Source: an uncultured Chloroflexaceae bacterium (GTDB lineage Bacteria > Chloroflexota > Chloroflexia > Chloroflexales > Chloroflexaceae). Taken from it: a stretch of 5,746 bases of DNA. This document shows, piece after piece, positions 1-5,687 of the stretch. The stretch's first letter is position 1. Every line of letters starts with the position of its first letter. The stretch spans positions 1 through 5,746 of the forward strand of contig CAKZQX010000136.1 of NCBI GenBank assembly GCA_937141995.1. The letters run 5' to 3'. The translations under genes and the position numbers were made by a program. The notes under the pieces are model-generated. The model was given only the letters and a program-made list of their open reading frames with translations, searched no databases and was not told where the DNA came from.

Positions 1-801
1 AATCTCCTTGTTGCGGTGCTGTGACTTTTCCTGCTGGCTGGCGACCATCAGGCCGGTTGGGATGTGGGTCACGCGTACGGCCGAGTCGGTCGTATTGACC
101 CCCTGACCACCGTGACCACCGCTGCGGAACACATCAACCCGGTAGTCTTCGTCGCGCAGGTCAACTTCAGTCGCCTCGATCTCCGGCAGCACAGCGACCG
201 TCGCCGTACTGGTGTGGATGCGCCCACGCGCCTCCGTTTCGGGCACGCGCTGCACCCGATGACCGCCGCCCTCATACTTCAGGCGGCTGTAAGCGCCCTC
301 GCCCCGGATTGAGAAGACAACTTCTTTATAGCCACCAACGCCATTTTCCGCCATATTCACCAGTTCAATTCTCCAACCCCGCGTCTCGGCATAGCGATAG
401 TACATACGGTAGAGATCGGCAGCAAACAGCGCCGCCTCATCACCGCCGGTGCCCTGGCGAATCTCGAAAATCACATCCTTCGAGTCGTTCAGATCGCGCG
501 GCAGCAGCAGCACCTTTAACTCTTCTTCCAGCGTGTCACGCTGCCGACGCAGCAGATCCATCTCTTCCTGGGCCAGTTCGCGCATCTCGGCGTCAAGCCC
601 ATCATTCAGCATCGCCTGGGTGTTCTCAATACCCTGCATTGTCTGTTTATAGGTGCGAAACGCCGTGACAAGTGCCTCCAGGTCACGCTGCTCACGGGCA
701 AGTTGTTGTAAACGTGTCGGATCAGTGGCTACTTCGGGTTGCGCCATTATTTCGGTCAACTCCTCGTAGCGCTGCTCGACACTGGCAAGTTTATCAAACA
801 T
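1..801 (-). CDS. prfA: Peptide chain release factor 1 (RF1), 5' part, truncated by the window edge
   Basis: RF1 recognises UAA and UAG stop codons in the ribosomal A site and triggers hydrolysis of peptidyl-tRNA. Reading the minus strand from the ATG at 801 gives 267 uninterrupted codons beginning [20 protein letters not shown]. Visible landmarks are the N-terminal coiled-coil domain (about 1-100), [20 protein letters not shown] (115-134), the stop-codon reading region [13 protein letters not shown] with the PxT tripeptide Pro187-Glu-Thr189 (RF2 would have SPF), and the catalytic loop [15 protein letters not shown] with GGQ at 231-233, whose Gln is the usual PrmC methylation site. Family members are about 355-360 residues, so roughly 90 C-terminal residues lie beyond position 1. 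The ATG is preceded by GGGAG (812-816) ten bases upstream. rpsU lies 135 bp upstream on the same strand. Identity is very secure. Confidence 0.97.
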   Translation of the reverse strand, partial: MFDKLASVEQRYEELTEIMAQPEVATDPTRLQQLAREQRDLEALVTAFRTYKQTMQGIENTQAMLNDGLDAEMRELAQEEMDLLRRQRDTLEEELKVLLLPRDLNDSKDVIFEIRQGTGGDEAALFAADLYRMYYRYAETRGWRIELVNMAENGVGGYKEVVFSIRGEGAYSRLKYEGGGHRVQRVPETEARGRIHTSTATVAVLPEIEATEVDLRDEDYRVDVFRSGGHGGQGVNTTDSAVRVTHIPTGLMVASQQEKSQHRNKEI

Positions 802-836
802 ATAAACGTAACTCCCACCATTTTTAGTGGACGATT

Positions 837-845
837 ATTATACCA
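837..845 (-). promoter_or_regulatory. Extended -10 promoter element of prfA
   Basis: On the minus strand TGG-TATAAT gives a consensus -10 hexamer (837-842) with the TG of an extended -10, 35 bases upstream of the prfA ATG. No good -35 hexamer is seen at 16-18 bp, as is common for extended -10 promoters. It lies downstream of the rpsU terminator-like hairpin, which suggests that prfA is transcribed on its own. The assignment is by pattern only. Confidence 0.6.
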
Positions 846-870
846 CACCCAATTTACCGCAAAACACACG

Positions 871-917
871 CTATAACAAAACACGGGGCAACGAACGAGA
901 CGCTCGCTACTCCCGTG
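871..917 (-). terminator. Rho-independent terminator-like hairpin after rpsU
   Basis: Reading the minus strand, CACGGG (917-912) pairs with CCCGTG (887-882), extended by one G-U pair. An inner stem pairs AGCGAG with CTCGTT across a three-base loop. The structure is followed by TTTTGTTATAG. It begins 20 bases after the rpsU stop codon. The stem has an internal loop and the T-tract is short, so strength is uncertain, but position and order fit a terminator separating rpsU from prfA. Confidence 0.55.
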
Positions 918-936
918 CTGTCTGACGAACGGCGGG

Positions 937-1137
937 TTAAGAAGAACTTTTCGCCATTTTCTTGCGTCGGTTACGTTCGGCACGCCGACGCTTCTCCTTG
1001 CGCTGTTCGCTCTTGGAGATAAAATGCATCTTTTCACGGTAAGTCTTTGTAATGCGTTCGGTGACAACGCCTTTATTAAAGCGACGGATTAATTGCTCGA
1101 CTGACTCACCATCACGTCGTTCTACTTTCATACGCAT
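937..1137 (-). CDS. rpsU: 30S ribosomal protein bS21
   Basis: Encodes a 66-residue, strongly basic protein matching the bS21 family in length and layout. An N-terminal MRMKVERRDGESVEQLIRRF corresponds to the family's V-x-N/G-E-x-x-x-x-x-L-R-R-F block. It is followed by the R-Y/F-R-E region (TKTYREKMHF) and a lysine/arginine-rich C-terminal helix (EKRRRAERNRRKKMAK). bS21 sits on the small-subunit platform near the 3' end of 16S rRNA and helps initiation. Two in-frame ATGs, at 1137 and 1131, are both possible starts. Neither has a recognisable Shine-Dalgarno sequence: the bases before them read GCGGTCCT. That absence is notable for a ribosomal protein gene. A promoter-like sequence lies about 190 bp upstream, and a terminator-like hairpin follows the gene. 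Confidence 0.93.
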   Translation of the reverse strand: MRMKVERRDGESVEQLIRRFNKGVVTERITKTYREKMHFISKSEQRKEKRRRAERNRRKKMAKSSS

Positions 1138-1320
1138 AGGACCGCAATAGACGAAAAAAACCGCCCCCGACGACTGGTTGCGGCTGCGATGACCTTTCGG
1201 TCAGATCCCACATAACAGTAGTGGACAGGCAACTTCGCTTGCGGTCGTCTTTTTCACCCCCTTTGTTGTGGATTTGGCACGCCGCATTGCTGGAGTTACG
1301 ACCAACTCCATACGCACACT
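1138..1320 (-). promoter_or_regulatory. Predicted long structured 5' leader of rpsU
   Basis: If transcription starts just after the promoter at 1327-1355, rpsU has an untranslated leader of about 180 nt. On the transcript strand I see a 7-bp hairpin TGGAGTT-GGTCGT-AACTCCA (1310-1291), a GNRA-tetraloop hairpin TGACC-GAAA-GGTCA (1203-1190), and a G-rich block followed by seven Ts (1168-1154) about 17 bases before the ATG. GACGACCGC (1249-1241) could pair with GTCGTC (1174-1169) or with GCGGTT (1164-1159), so alternative folds are conceivable. The leader also contains a 36-codon frame (1311-1201) with no Shine-Dalgarno sequence; I do not call it a gene. It does not match any riboswitch consensus I recognise. 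Confidence 0.4.
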
Positions 1321-1326
1321 ATGTAC

Positions 1327-1355
1327 AGTATAGCGGAATTTTCCTGGAATGGCAA
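1327..1355 (-). promoter_or_regulatory. Sigma70-type promoter, probably for rpsU
   Basis: The minus strand reads TTGCCA, a 17-base spacer, then TATACT. Each hexamer matches consensus at 5 of 6 positions and the spacing is optimal. Predicted transcription start is near 1319-1321. The spacer contains the short palindromes TTCCAGGAA and GGAATTTTCC (read on the plus strand), which could be an operator, though this may be chance. The next minus-strand gene downstream is rpsU. Confidence 0.65.
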
Positions 1356-1402
1356 ACACGGGCAACCGGGGACACTGTTCACAATCAGTGAAGCAGCGCA
1401 GC

Positions 1403-1420
1403 GCGGGCAGGCCTGCCCGC
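1403..1420. repeat. 18-bp perfect GC-rich palindrome
   Basis: GCGGGCAGGCCTGCCCGC is exactly self-complementary with no spacer. It lies about 50 bp upstream of the -35 of the predicted rpsU promoter. No T-tract follows on either strand, so it is not an intrinsic terminator. It could be a dimeric regulator site or one copy of a dispersed palindromic repeat; the window holds only one copy. Confidence 0.6.
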
Positions 1421-1474
1421 AACTGAACTGCGGAATCCTGGAACAGCTATAGCCCCCCTACATTTGTCGTCGTG

Positions 1475-1647
1475 CCGCCTGATGAAGGTTGAAAAATAGT
1501 CCGGATATGGACTGTCCCGGAATCCCGGCCTTCGCCGGTTGAATGCCTGCCGGAGCCGCAGCATACTGAAGAGAAAGCCTGCTCCGGCTGAAGCCGGGAC
1601 TCCCGATCAGCGATATCCGGATGTAATGTTCAACGTTCATCAGGTGG
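1475..1647. repeat. Long imperfect inverted repeat (foldback / MITE-like element)
   Basis: The left arm (1475-1538) and right arm (1584-1647) are inverted copies. Both start with CCTGATGAA, continue through GTTGAA and TCCGGATAT, and end in a small hairpin. The left hairpin is CCGGC-CTTC-GCCGG (1525-1538) and the right one is CCGGC-TGAA-GCCGG (1584-1597). The outer 32 aligned columns of the arms contain about 27 matches; the inner parts differ more and need small gaps. A 45-base centre separates the arms. No transposase, target-site duplication or credible ORF is present. It lies between the convergent end of the response regulator gene and the rpsU promoter, and could be a non-autonomous mobile element or an inverted pair of dispersed intergenic repeats. 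Confidence 0.65.
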
Positions 1648-1704
1648 TTGAGCGCGAATCCCGAAGAACCAGGTCACAACCAATGGAGGATTGCTATACC
1701 TTTC

Positions 1705-1721
1705 CCGGCACGCCGTGCCGG
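1705..1721 (-). terminator. GC hairpin abutting the stop codon of the ANTAR regulator gene
   Basis: CCGGCAC-GCC-GTGCCGG gives a 7-bp stem with a three-base loop directly after the TAG at 1722-1724. On the gene strand it is followed by GAAAGGTATAG rather than a T-tract, so it is not a canonical intrinsic terminator. It may be a 3'-end stabiliser or a weak terminator. Confidence 0.35.
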
Positions 1722-2306
1722 CTACGAGCCGAGCAACTCTTCAGCCTCAATGATAGCCTGGGCGATATCCTTCATTTTAGTACGCTTATCGCGGGCACGC
1801 TGGCGCAGGCGCTCATAGGCGTCACGCTCACTCAGGCCCAACCGCTGCATCAGAATGCCTTTGGCCCGCTCAATCAGCTTGCGGGCTTCCAGCGAGTCTT
1901 GTAACTCCACCACTTCGGTGCGCAGTGCCTGGATCTCTTTGAACCGCGCCAGGGCAATGTCGATGGCCGGCGGCAGTTCATTCTCATTCACCGGTTTTAC
2001 CAGGTAGGCCAGGGCTCCGGCAGCCTCGGCTTTGCGGATCGTCTCTTTGTCGGCATAGGCAGTTAACATAATGATGGGGACCGGACTCTGGTTTTTGATG
2101 ACCGCCGCTGCCTCCGTCCCCTCCATTTCCGGCATGCGAATATCCATAATGATCAGATCGGGACTCAGCCGATTTGCCATGGTAATCGCTTCGGTGCCCG
2201 AGCGGGCAATACCGACCACATCGTACCCCAGTCCTTTGAGTTGTTCTTCGAGCGTTAATGAGACAAGATCATTGTCTTCGGCAATTAAAATGCGGGTAGC
2301 AGACAT
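1722..2306 (-). CDS. Response regulator with receiver and ANTAR RNA-binding domain
   Basis: 194 residues. Residues 1-122 are a complete CheY-like receiver: acidic pair Glu10-Asp11, phosphoacceptor Asp55 (LIIMDIRMPEMEG), Thr82 (IIMLTAYAD), aromatic switch Tyr101 and Lys104-Pro (AYLVKPV). A coiled helix at about 120-140 leads into an ANTAR domain (about 135-190) with the typical ARKLIERAKGILMQRLGLSE, DAYERLRQRA and MKDIAQAIIEAEELL segments. ANTAR proteins bind paired small stem-loops in mRNA leaders and prevent termination, usually after phosphorylation by a histidine kinase. The architecture is that of NasT/AmiR-like regulators; the target here is unknown. The start codon at 2306 follows a purine-rich GAGGAAGGGAG (2319-2309). 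No kinase gene is in the window, and the gene is divergent from the methyltransferase. Domain identity is secure; the pathway is not. Confidence 0.94.
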   Translation of the reverse strand: MSATRILIAEDNDLVSLTLEEQLKGLGYDVVGIARSGTEAITMANRLSPDLIIMDIRMPEMEGTEAAAVIKNQSPVPIIMLTAYADKETIRKAEAAGALAYLVKPVNENELPPAIDIALARFKEIQALRTEVVELQDSLEARKLIERAKGILMQRLGLSERDAYERLRQRARDKRTKMKDIAQAIIEAEELLGS

Positions 2307-2772
2307 GGCTCCCTTCCTCGACTAGGCAGGACACGGCCTCGAAGTTGCCCACACTGCCCGGCAGGGGGTGCAGACAATGCCAGAGATGTGTGTTCCTTGC
2401 AAAACACGCTCATGGTACACACGTAATAGACAGAACCTACCCGGTTCGGGCCGTATGTTCACCTGATAGAACAGGGTATGGTTGGTGACACCCACCAGGT
2501 GTATCTGCCGAAAGGGTACGTCCTGTAGAAATACTTATAACATAAAGTGATATCGTTAATATTATGGATTGCTGGTATGATACCACAATTTGCTGTGTCG
2601 GGCACCTGGAATCCGGTGATCCTGACAGAACATGTCGGGTGTTTCAACCGGGAACAGCCAGGATGAAAATATCTGTGGATGGATGGCGCTATGATTGCCG
2701 CGAAACTGATCCGGTTTCCAGGGACGTACGATTGAAGGGGAGGTTGGCTCGGCGAAGGAGCCGCGTCAAGTA

Positions 2773-2781
2773 TGATACAAT
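2773..2781 (+). promoter_or_regulatory. Candidate extended -10 promoter of the methyltransferase gene
   Basis: TGA-TACAAT carries a 5-of-6 match to the -10 hexamer with the TG of an extended -10, 45 bases upstream of the ATG. No convincing -35 is seen at the right distance. The overlapping TATGAT (2771-2776) is an alternative -10. Confidence 0.4.
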
Positions 2782-2810
2782 CAAGGGCACACACGGAGTT
2801 TGTATTGCCC

Positions 2811-2817
2811 AGGGAGG
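2811..2817 (+). promoter_or_regulatory. Ribosome-binding site fixing the methyltransferase start at 2827
   Basis: AGGGAGG lies nine bases before the ATG at 2827. An in-frame TTG at 2800 would place this site inside the coding region and has no such site of its own, so the ATG is preferred. Confidence 0.75.
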
Positions 2818-2826
2818 ATTGAACGC

Positions 2827-3483
2827 ATGCTATATGCTATCACGACGACCGCGATTGAAGACTACATGAATGAACTGGTTCCCCCCCGTCCCCCGGTTCT
2901 GGCGGAACTGGAAGCGCGCGCGCAGCAGCAGGGGTTGGCGCTCGTCGGTCCCGTGGAAGGGACGTTTCTCTACCTGCTGGCGCGCAGTGTGGGGGCGCGT
3001 GAAGCGCTCGAGGTCGGCACGACGACGGGGTATGCCGCTATCTGGCTCCTGCAGGCGCTGACGGCGTCCGGTGGTCGGTTGACTGCGGTTGAGAGCCGGC
3101 CACAGCGGGTAAACCTGGCGCACGAGTTTCTGGAGAAGGCCGGGTATACCAATGATGTCACGCTGCATCAGGGCGAGTGGATGATGATCCTGCCCAAGCT
3201 GACTGGCCCCTATGACCTGATCTTTCTCGATATTCTGCGCAGTCTGACCAGTGATGAGGAGTCGCTCCAGGCGCTTGATCTCTGCCTGTCGCTGCTGCAA
3301 CCCGGAGGTCTGCTCGTTACCGATAATGTGCTTTGCAGTGCGCAGGTGCTGGAAGACGACGCGCCGCCTACCGTGCGGGGTATCCAGAAGTTTAACGAGC
3401 GGATTATGTCCCATCCCGAGTTGGAGTCGGTTATTCTACCGATCCGCGATGGTATCGCAATTAGTCGCAAGAAAGAGGGCTAG
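2827..3483 (+). CDS. SAM-dependent O-methyltransferase, cation-dependent (CCoAOMT/COMT-like) family
   Basis: 218 residues, the usual length for bacterial family-3 O-methyltransferases, which move a methyl group from S-adenosylmethionine to a hydroxyl, often on a catechol-like substrate. The N-terminal helices include the substrate-side segment around EDYMNELVPPRPPVLAELE. The SAM-binding glycine motif is ALEVGTTTGYAAIWL (60-74), followed by the acidic ribose-binding region TAVESRPQRV (Glu89), YDLIFLD (129-135) and GGLLVTDNVL (160-169). Asp135, Asp166 and Asn167 match the three metal ligands of cation-dependent members. The usual DADK after the first ligand is DILR here, so the Lys is missing. 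No signal peptide or membrane segment is visible, so it should be cytoplasmic. It appears to be a single-gene unit. The substrate cannot be read from sequence. Confidence 0.9.
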   Translation: MLYAITTTAIEDYMNELVPPRPPVLAELEARAQQQGLALVGPVEGTFLYLLARSVGAREALEVGTTTGYAAIWLLQALTASGGRLTAVESRPQRVNLAHEFLEKAGYTNDVTLHQGEWMMILPKLTGPYDLIFLDILRSLTSDEESLQALDLCLSLLQPGGLLVTDNVLCSAQVLEDDAPPTVRGIQKFNERIMSHPELESVILPIRDGIAISRKKEG

Positions 3484-3525
3484 TGCCGATACCTTTCAAA
3501 TATACGGAGCTTACGCGGTTCCTTA

Positions 3526-3575
3526 TTTTTACAAAAAGATTTTTATGAAGCGAATATCTTTTTGTGAAAAAAGAT
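3526..3575. repeat. AT-rich inverted repeat with two mutually exclusive stems
   Basis: TTTTTACAAAAAGAT (3526-3540) pairs with ATCTTTTTGTGAAAA (3556-3570), with one T-G wobble, across a 15-base loop. The same ATCTTTTT (3556-3563) can instead pair with AAAAAGAT (3568-3575) across GTGA. AAAAAGAT thus occurs as a direct repeat flanking its complement. It starts about 42 bases after the methyltransferase stop. A terminator is possible, but the stem is AT-rich and no clear T-tract follows on the plus strand. It stands out sharply from the GC-rich surroundings. Confidence 0.5.
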
Positions 3576-3617
3576 GAATAACGTACCACGCTGCCGCAGG
3601 CGAACTCGTTTCGTATT

Positions 3618-3645
3618 GGAGCAAACGCCTGGTTTGCAATGCTCC
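3618..3645. repeat. Hairpin with nested alternative pairing upstream of the phosphatase gene
   Basis: GCAAAC (3621-3626) pairs with GTTTGC (3632-3637) across GCCTG. The overlapping GGAGCA (3618-3623) can alternatively pair with TGCTCC (3640-3645). It lies about 140 bases before the phosphatase start. The rest of the gap (3646-3771) shows no gene, and I find no convincing promoter hexamer pair in it. Confidence 0.4.
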
Positions 3646-3771
3646 CGCGCAGGTTCTGCTATTTGAGAGGTATTGGGGCTACTGCAACGCTACTGGCCGC
3701 GCAATCCGCTTATCACCGGGCATCGGTAGCGGTCGGTTCATGCGGGTGCGGGTTAGCGGATTGTTCCACTC

Positions 3772-3776
3772 AAGGA
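3772..3776 (+). promoter_or_regulatory. Ribosome-binding site fixing the phosphatase start at 3783
   Basis: AAGGA lies six bases before the ATG at 3783. The frame is open further upstream to an ATG at 3639, but that codon lies in a hairpin with no Shine-Dalgarno sequence. The 48 extra residues resemble nothing known, so 3783 is preferred. Confidence 0.7.
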
Positions 3777-3782
3777 TTTCTT

Positions 3783-5687
3783 ATGGCCCGTTCCAATGCC
3801 GCGCAACGGCATATCTCCGAGTTGACAACCTTGAATGCGCTGGCGCAGACGCTCAACCATGCGCTCGATCTGCGTGGTGCCCTCGATAGCGCGCTGGCGC
3901 ATATTGTCGAGTTGATGCGGTTGCGGAGCGGTTGGGTCTTTCTGGTGGGTGAAGGTACGACCTTCGCCCTGGCAGCGCGCCATGATCTGCCCCCGGCGAT
4001 TAGCTATCCCGGCCCCGCCTGGGAGGACGACTGCGCATGCCAGGAACTCTGCTTGAGCGGGAAGCTTGCTAAGGCGGTCAATATGGTACGCTGTAGCCGC
4101 CTGCGCCATGCGGTCGGTGATAAGTGGGGGCTGGCGCAGCATGCCTCGGTGCCACTGCGCAGCGGCGATGAGATGCTGGGCATGCTTAATGTTGCGACAA
4201 AGGAGTGGAGCCACTTCTCACAGGCTGATCTGCAACTCCTCTCGGCGGCCGGGTCGATGCTGGGGACGGCGATTGCGCGGGCGCAACTCTATGAGCAGGT
4301 CAAGGTGCGCCGGGTGCAGGAGCAGGGGATGCTGCTACGGCTCTCGCAGGAGTTGCTCGGCGCGGAAGAGTTGGAGCCTGCACTGCAACGCCTGGTGCGC
4401 GTCGGCTCGCGTCTGCTGGAGGCCGATGCCTGTGCCTTTGTCGAGGCCGATGAGGTTGATATGCGCGCCGTGTTACGGGCAGTGCATGGCTGGCAGTTGC
4501 CGGAAGGTTGTGCCTGGCCGGTGACACTCGATCAGCAGACGCCGCACCTCTGGTATCTCCCGGAGCGGGCGACCAGCCTGCCCGCCGAGGCGCTGTCCGA
4601 TCTGCCGGTCCTGCTACGTCGGCAGCATTTTCAGGGGCACCTGGCTATTTTTGTAGAACTCAACGGCGTTCCCGTCGGAACCCTGATGGTGAATACGGTG
4701 GCTCCCCGGCAGTTTCTCGACGACGAAGCACAACTGCTGGCGTTGTTAGCGAATCAACTGGCGCAAACGCTGGAACGTGAACGATTACACCAGGAGGCTC
4801 TGGCACGCCAGCGGTTGGAGCAGGAGTTGGACCTGGCCCGCACCATCCAGGAGAGTTTTCTGCCCCACGCCTGCCCCCAACTGCCGGGCTATGCGGTGGC
4901 TGCCTACTATCGCGCGGCGCGGCAGGTGGGAGGTGATTTTTATGATTTTATCGAACTGCCGCCGGAACCCGACCCGGTCAGCGTGGATCTGCCGTCCGTC
5001 CGAACGGGCGCTGCATCCTCCCGTGCGGCCACAGCGGTAGAAGTTGCCTGCGCCAACACCACTTCCCCCTCCCCGGCGGCTGCCGCCGATATGTCTCGCC
5101 TGGGGATTGTTATTGCCGATGTCACCGATAAAGGTGTCCCCGCAGCGCTTTTTATGGCATTGTGCCGGACGCTGCTCCGTGCCACCGCCAGTGATGGGCA
5201 CGCGCCTGCCGTCGTGCTGGAGCGCGCCAACCGCCTGATCCTGGCCGACTCGCGTGCCGGGTTGTTTGTGACATGCTTTTATGCGCAACTGGATCCAACT
5301 ACTGGAACGCTAACCTATGCCAGTGGTGGGCATAACTACCCGCTGCTCTATCGCGTCGCCACTGGTGCGGTCGAACCGCTACGGGCGCAGGGCATTGTGC
5401 TGGGGATTGTACCGCAGCCCCATTTTGCGCAGCAGAGCGTAACGCTTGCGCCGGGCGATATGGTGCTGTTCTACACCGATGGTGTCACCGAGGCAATGAA
5501 TGCCCAGCGCGAGCTATTCGGTGAGGAGCGTCTGATTGACCTGCTGCAGCGGCATCACCGCCGCACGCCCCAGGAGGTGATTGCCGCCGTGCTGGAAGCG
5601 CTCAATGCCTTTGTCGGCAACCAGAGCCAGAGCGACGATATTACAATGATTGTGGTAAAACGTCTCAGAGACTGTCTGAAAAGCTGA
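3783..5687 (+). CDS. GAF-GAF-SpoIIE/PP2C serine phosphatase (RsbU/P-like sensor phosphatase)
   Basis: 634 residues from the preferred ATG. The first GAF domain (about 15-170) contains WVFLVGEG, HASVPLRSGDEMLGMLNVA and a Cys cluster (84, 86, 90, 104). The second GAF (about 180-330) contains GHLAIFVELNGVPVGTLMVN. A signalling helix (331-358, RQRLEQELDLARTIQESFLP) joins it to the PP2C core. There the metal-binding acids are QVGGDFYDF (Asp385), IADVTDKGVPAALFMAL (Asp446), FYTDGVTEAMN (Asp566) and SDDITMIVVK (Asp619), with ASGGHNYPLLYR (513-524). All appear intact. Such enzymes dephosphorylate STAS-domain anti-anti-sigma factors in partner-switching stress pathways; GAF domains sense a small ligand or redox state. 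No membrane segment is seen, so it is probably cytosolic. Residues 392-438 are a Pro/Ser/Ala-rich insertion. No anti-sigma partner is encoded nearby. Family identity is secure; signal and target are unknown. Confidence 0.95.
   Translation: MARSNAAQRHISELTTLNALAQTLNHALDLRGALDSALAHIVELMRLRSGWVFLVGEGTTFALAARHDLPPAISYPGPAWEDDCACQELCLSGKLAKAVNMVRCSRLRHAVGDKWGLAQHASVPLRSGDEMLGMLNVATKEWSHFSQADLQLLSAAGSMLGTAIARAQLYEQVKVRRVQEQGMLLRLSQELLGAEELEPALQRLVRVGSRLLEADACAFVEADEVDMRAVLRAVHGWQLPEGCAWPVTLDQQTPHLWYLPERATSLPAEALSDLPVLLRRQHFQGHLAIFVELNGVPVGTLMVNTVAPRQFLDDEAQLLALLANQLAQTLERERLHQEALARQRLEQELDLARTIQESFLPHACPQLPGYAVAAYYRAARQVGGDFYDFIELPPEPDPVSVDLPSVRTGAASSRAATAVEVACANTTSPSPAAAADMSRLGIVIADVTDKGVPAALFMALCRTLLRATASDGHAPAVVLERANRLILADSRAGLFVTCFYAQLDPTTGTLTYASGGHNYPLLYRVATGAVEPLRAQGIVLGIVPQPHFAQQSVTLAPGDMVLFYTDGVTEAMNAQRELFGEERLIDLLQRHHRRTPQEVIAAVLEALNAFVGNQSQSDDITMIVVKRLRDCLKS

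Larger units (their letters stand above)
2307..2826. other. Divergent intergenic region between the ANTAR regulator and the methyltransferase
   Basis: These 520 bp hold no credible gene. The frames that stay open here lack ribosome-binding sites and resemble no family. An AT-rich patch at 2526-2570 is a possible promoter zone for either direction, but I find no well-spaced hexamer pair. Palindromes include CTGCC-C-GGCAG near 2355 and TGGTAT-G-ATACCA (2573-2585). Several modest hairpins lie further right, such as CCTGACA-GAACA-TGTCGGG around 2621-2639 and GGCTC-GGCGAAG-GAGCC (2746-2762). None has the paired hexaloop form expected of an ANTAR target. Confidence 0.5.

Noticed and set aside
64..668. 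Two plus-strand open frames opposite prfA
   Set aside because: They lie antisense to a secure RF1 coding sequence, and their translations are low-complexity and Arg/Ser/Pro-rich, as expected for shadow frames.
1291..1310. Hexaloop hairpin in the rpsU leader as a target of the ANTAR regulator
   Set aside because: The loop GGTCGT lacks the A at position 1 and G at position 4 expected of ANTAR targets, and no second matching hexaloop follows.
1201..1422. Open frame on the minus strand upstream of rpsU, 73 codons, or 36 codons from the ATG at 1311
   Set aside because: The long form starts upstream of the predicted promoter. The short form lacks a Shine-Dalgarno sequence, resembles no family and lies in the structured leader. 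A regulatory leader peptide cannot be excluded.
1475..1647. CRISPR array
   Set aside because: The repeats are inverted rather than direct, there are only two, and no regular spacers are present.
2459..2869. Open frames on both strands in the divergent gap (111 and 101 codons)
   Set aside because: No family resemblance, no convincing start signals, and the plus-strand one runs into the methyltransferase in another frame.
2830..3414. Minus-strand frame of 194 codons opposite the methyltransferase
   Set aside because: Composition is that of a reverse-strand shadow of a GC-rich gene; no recognisable domain and no ribosome-binding site.
3639..3782. N-terminal extension of the phosphatase by 48 residues from the ATG at 3639
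   Set aside because: No Shine-Dalgarno sequence, start codon within a hairpin, and no domain similarity. The ATG at 3783 has AAGGA at good spacing.
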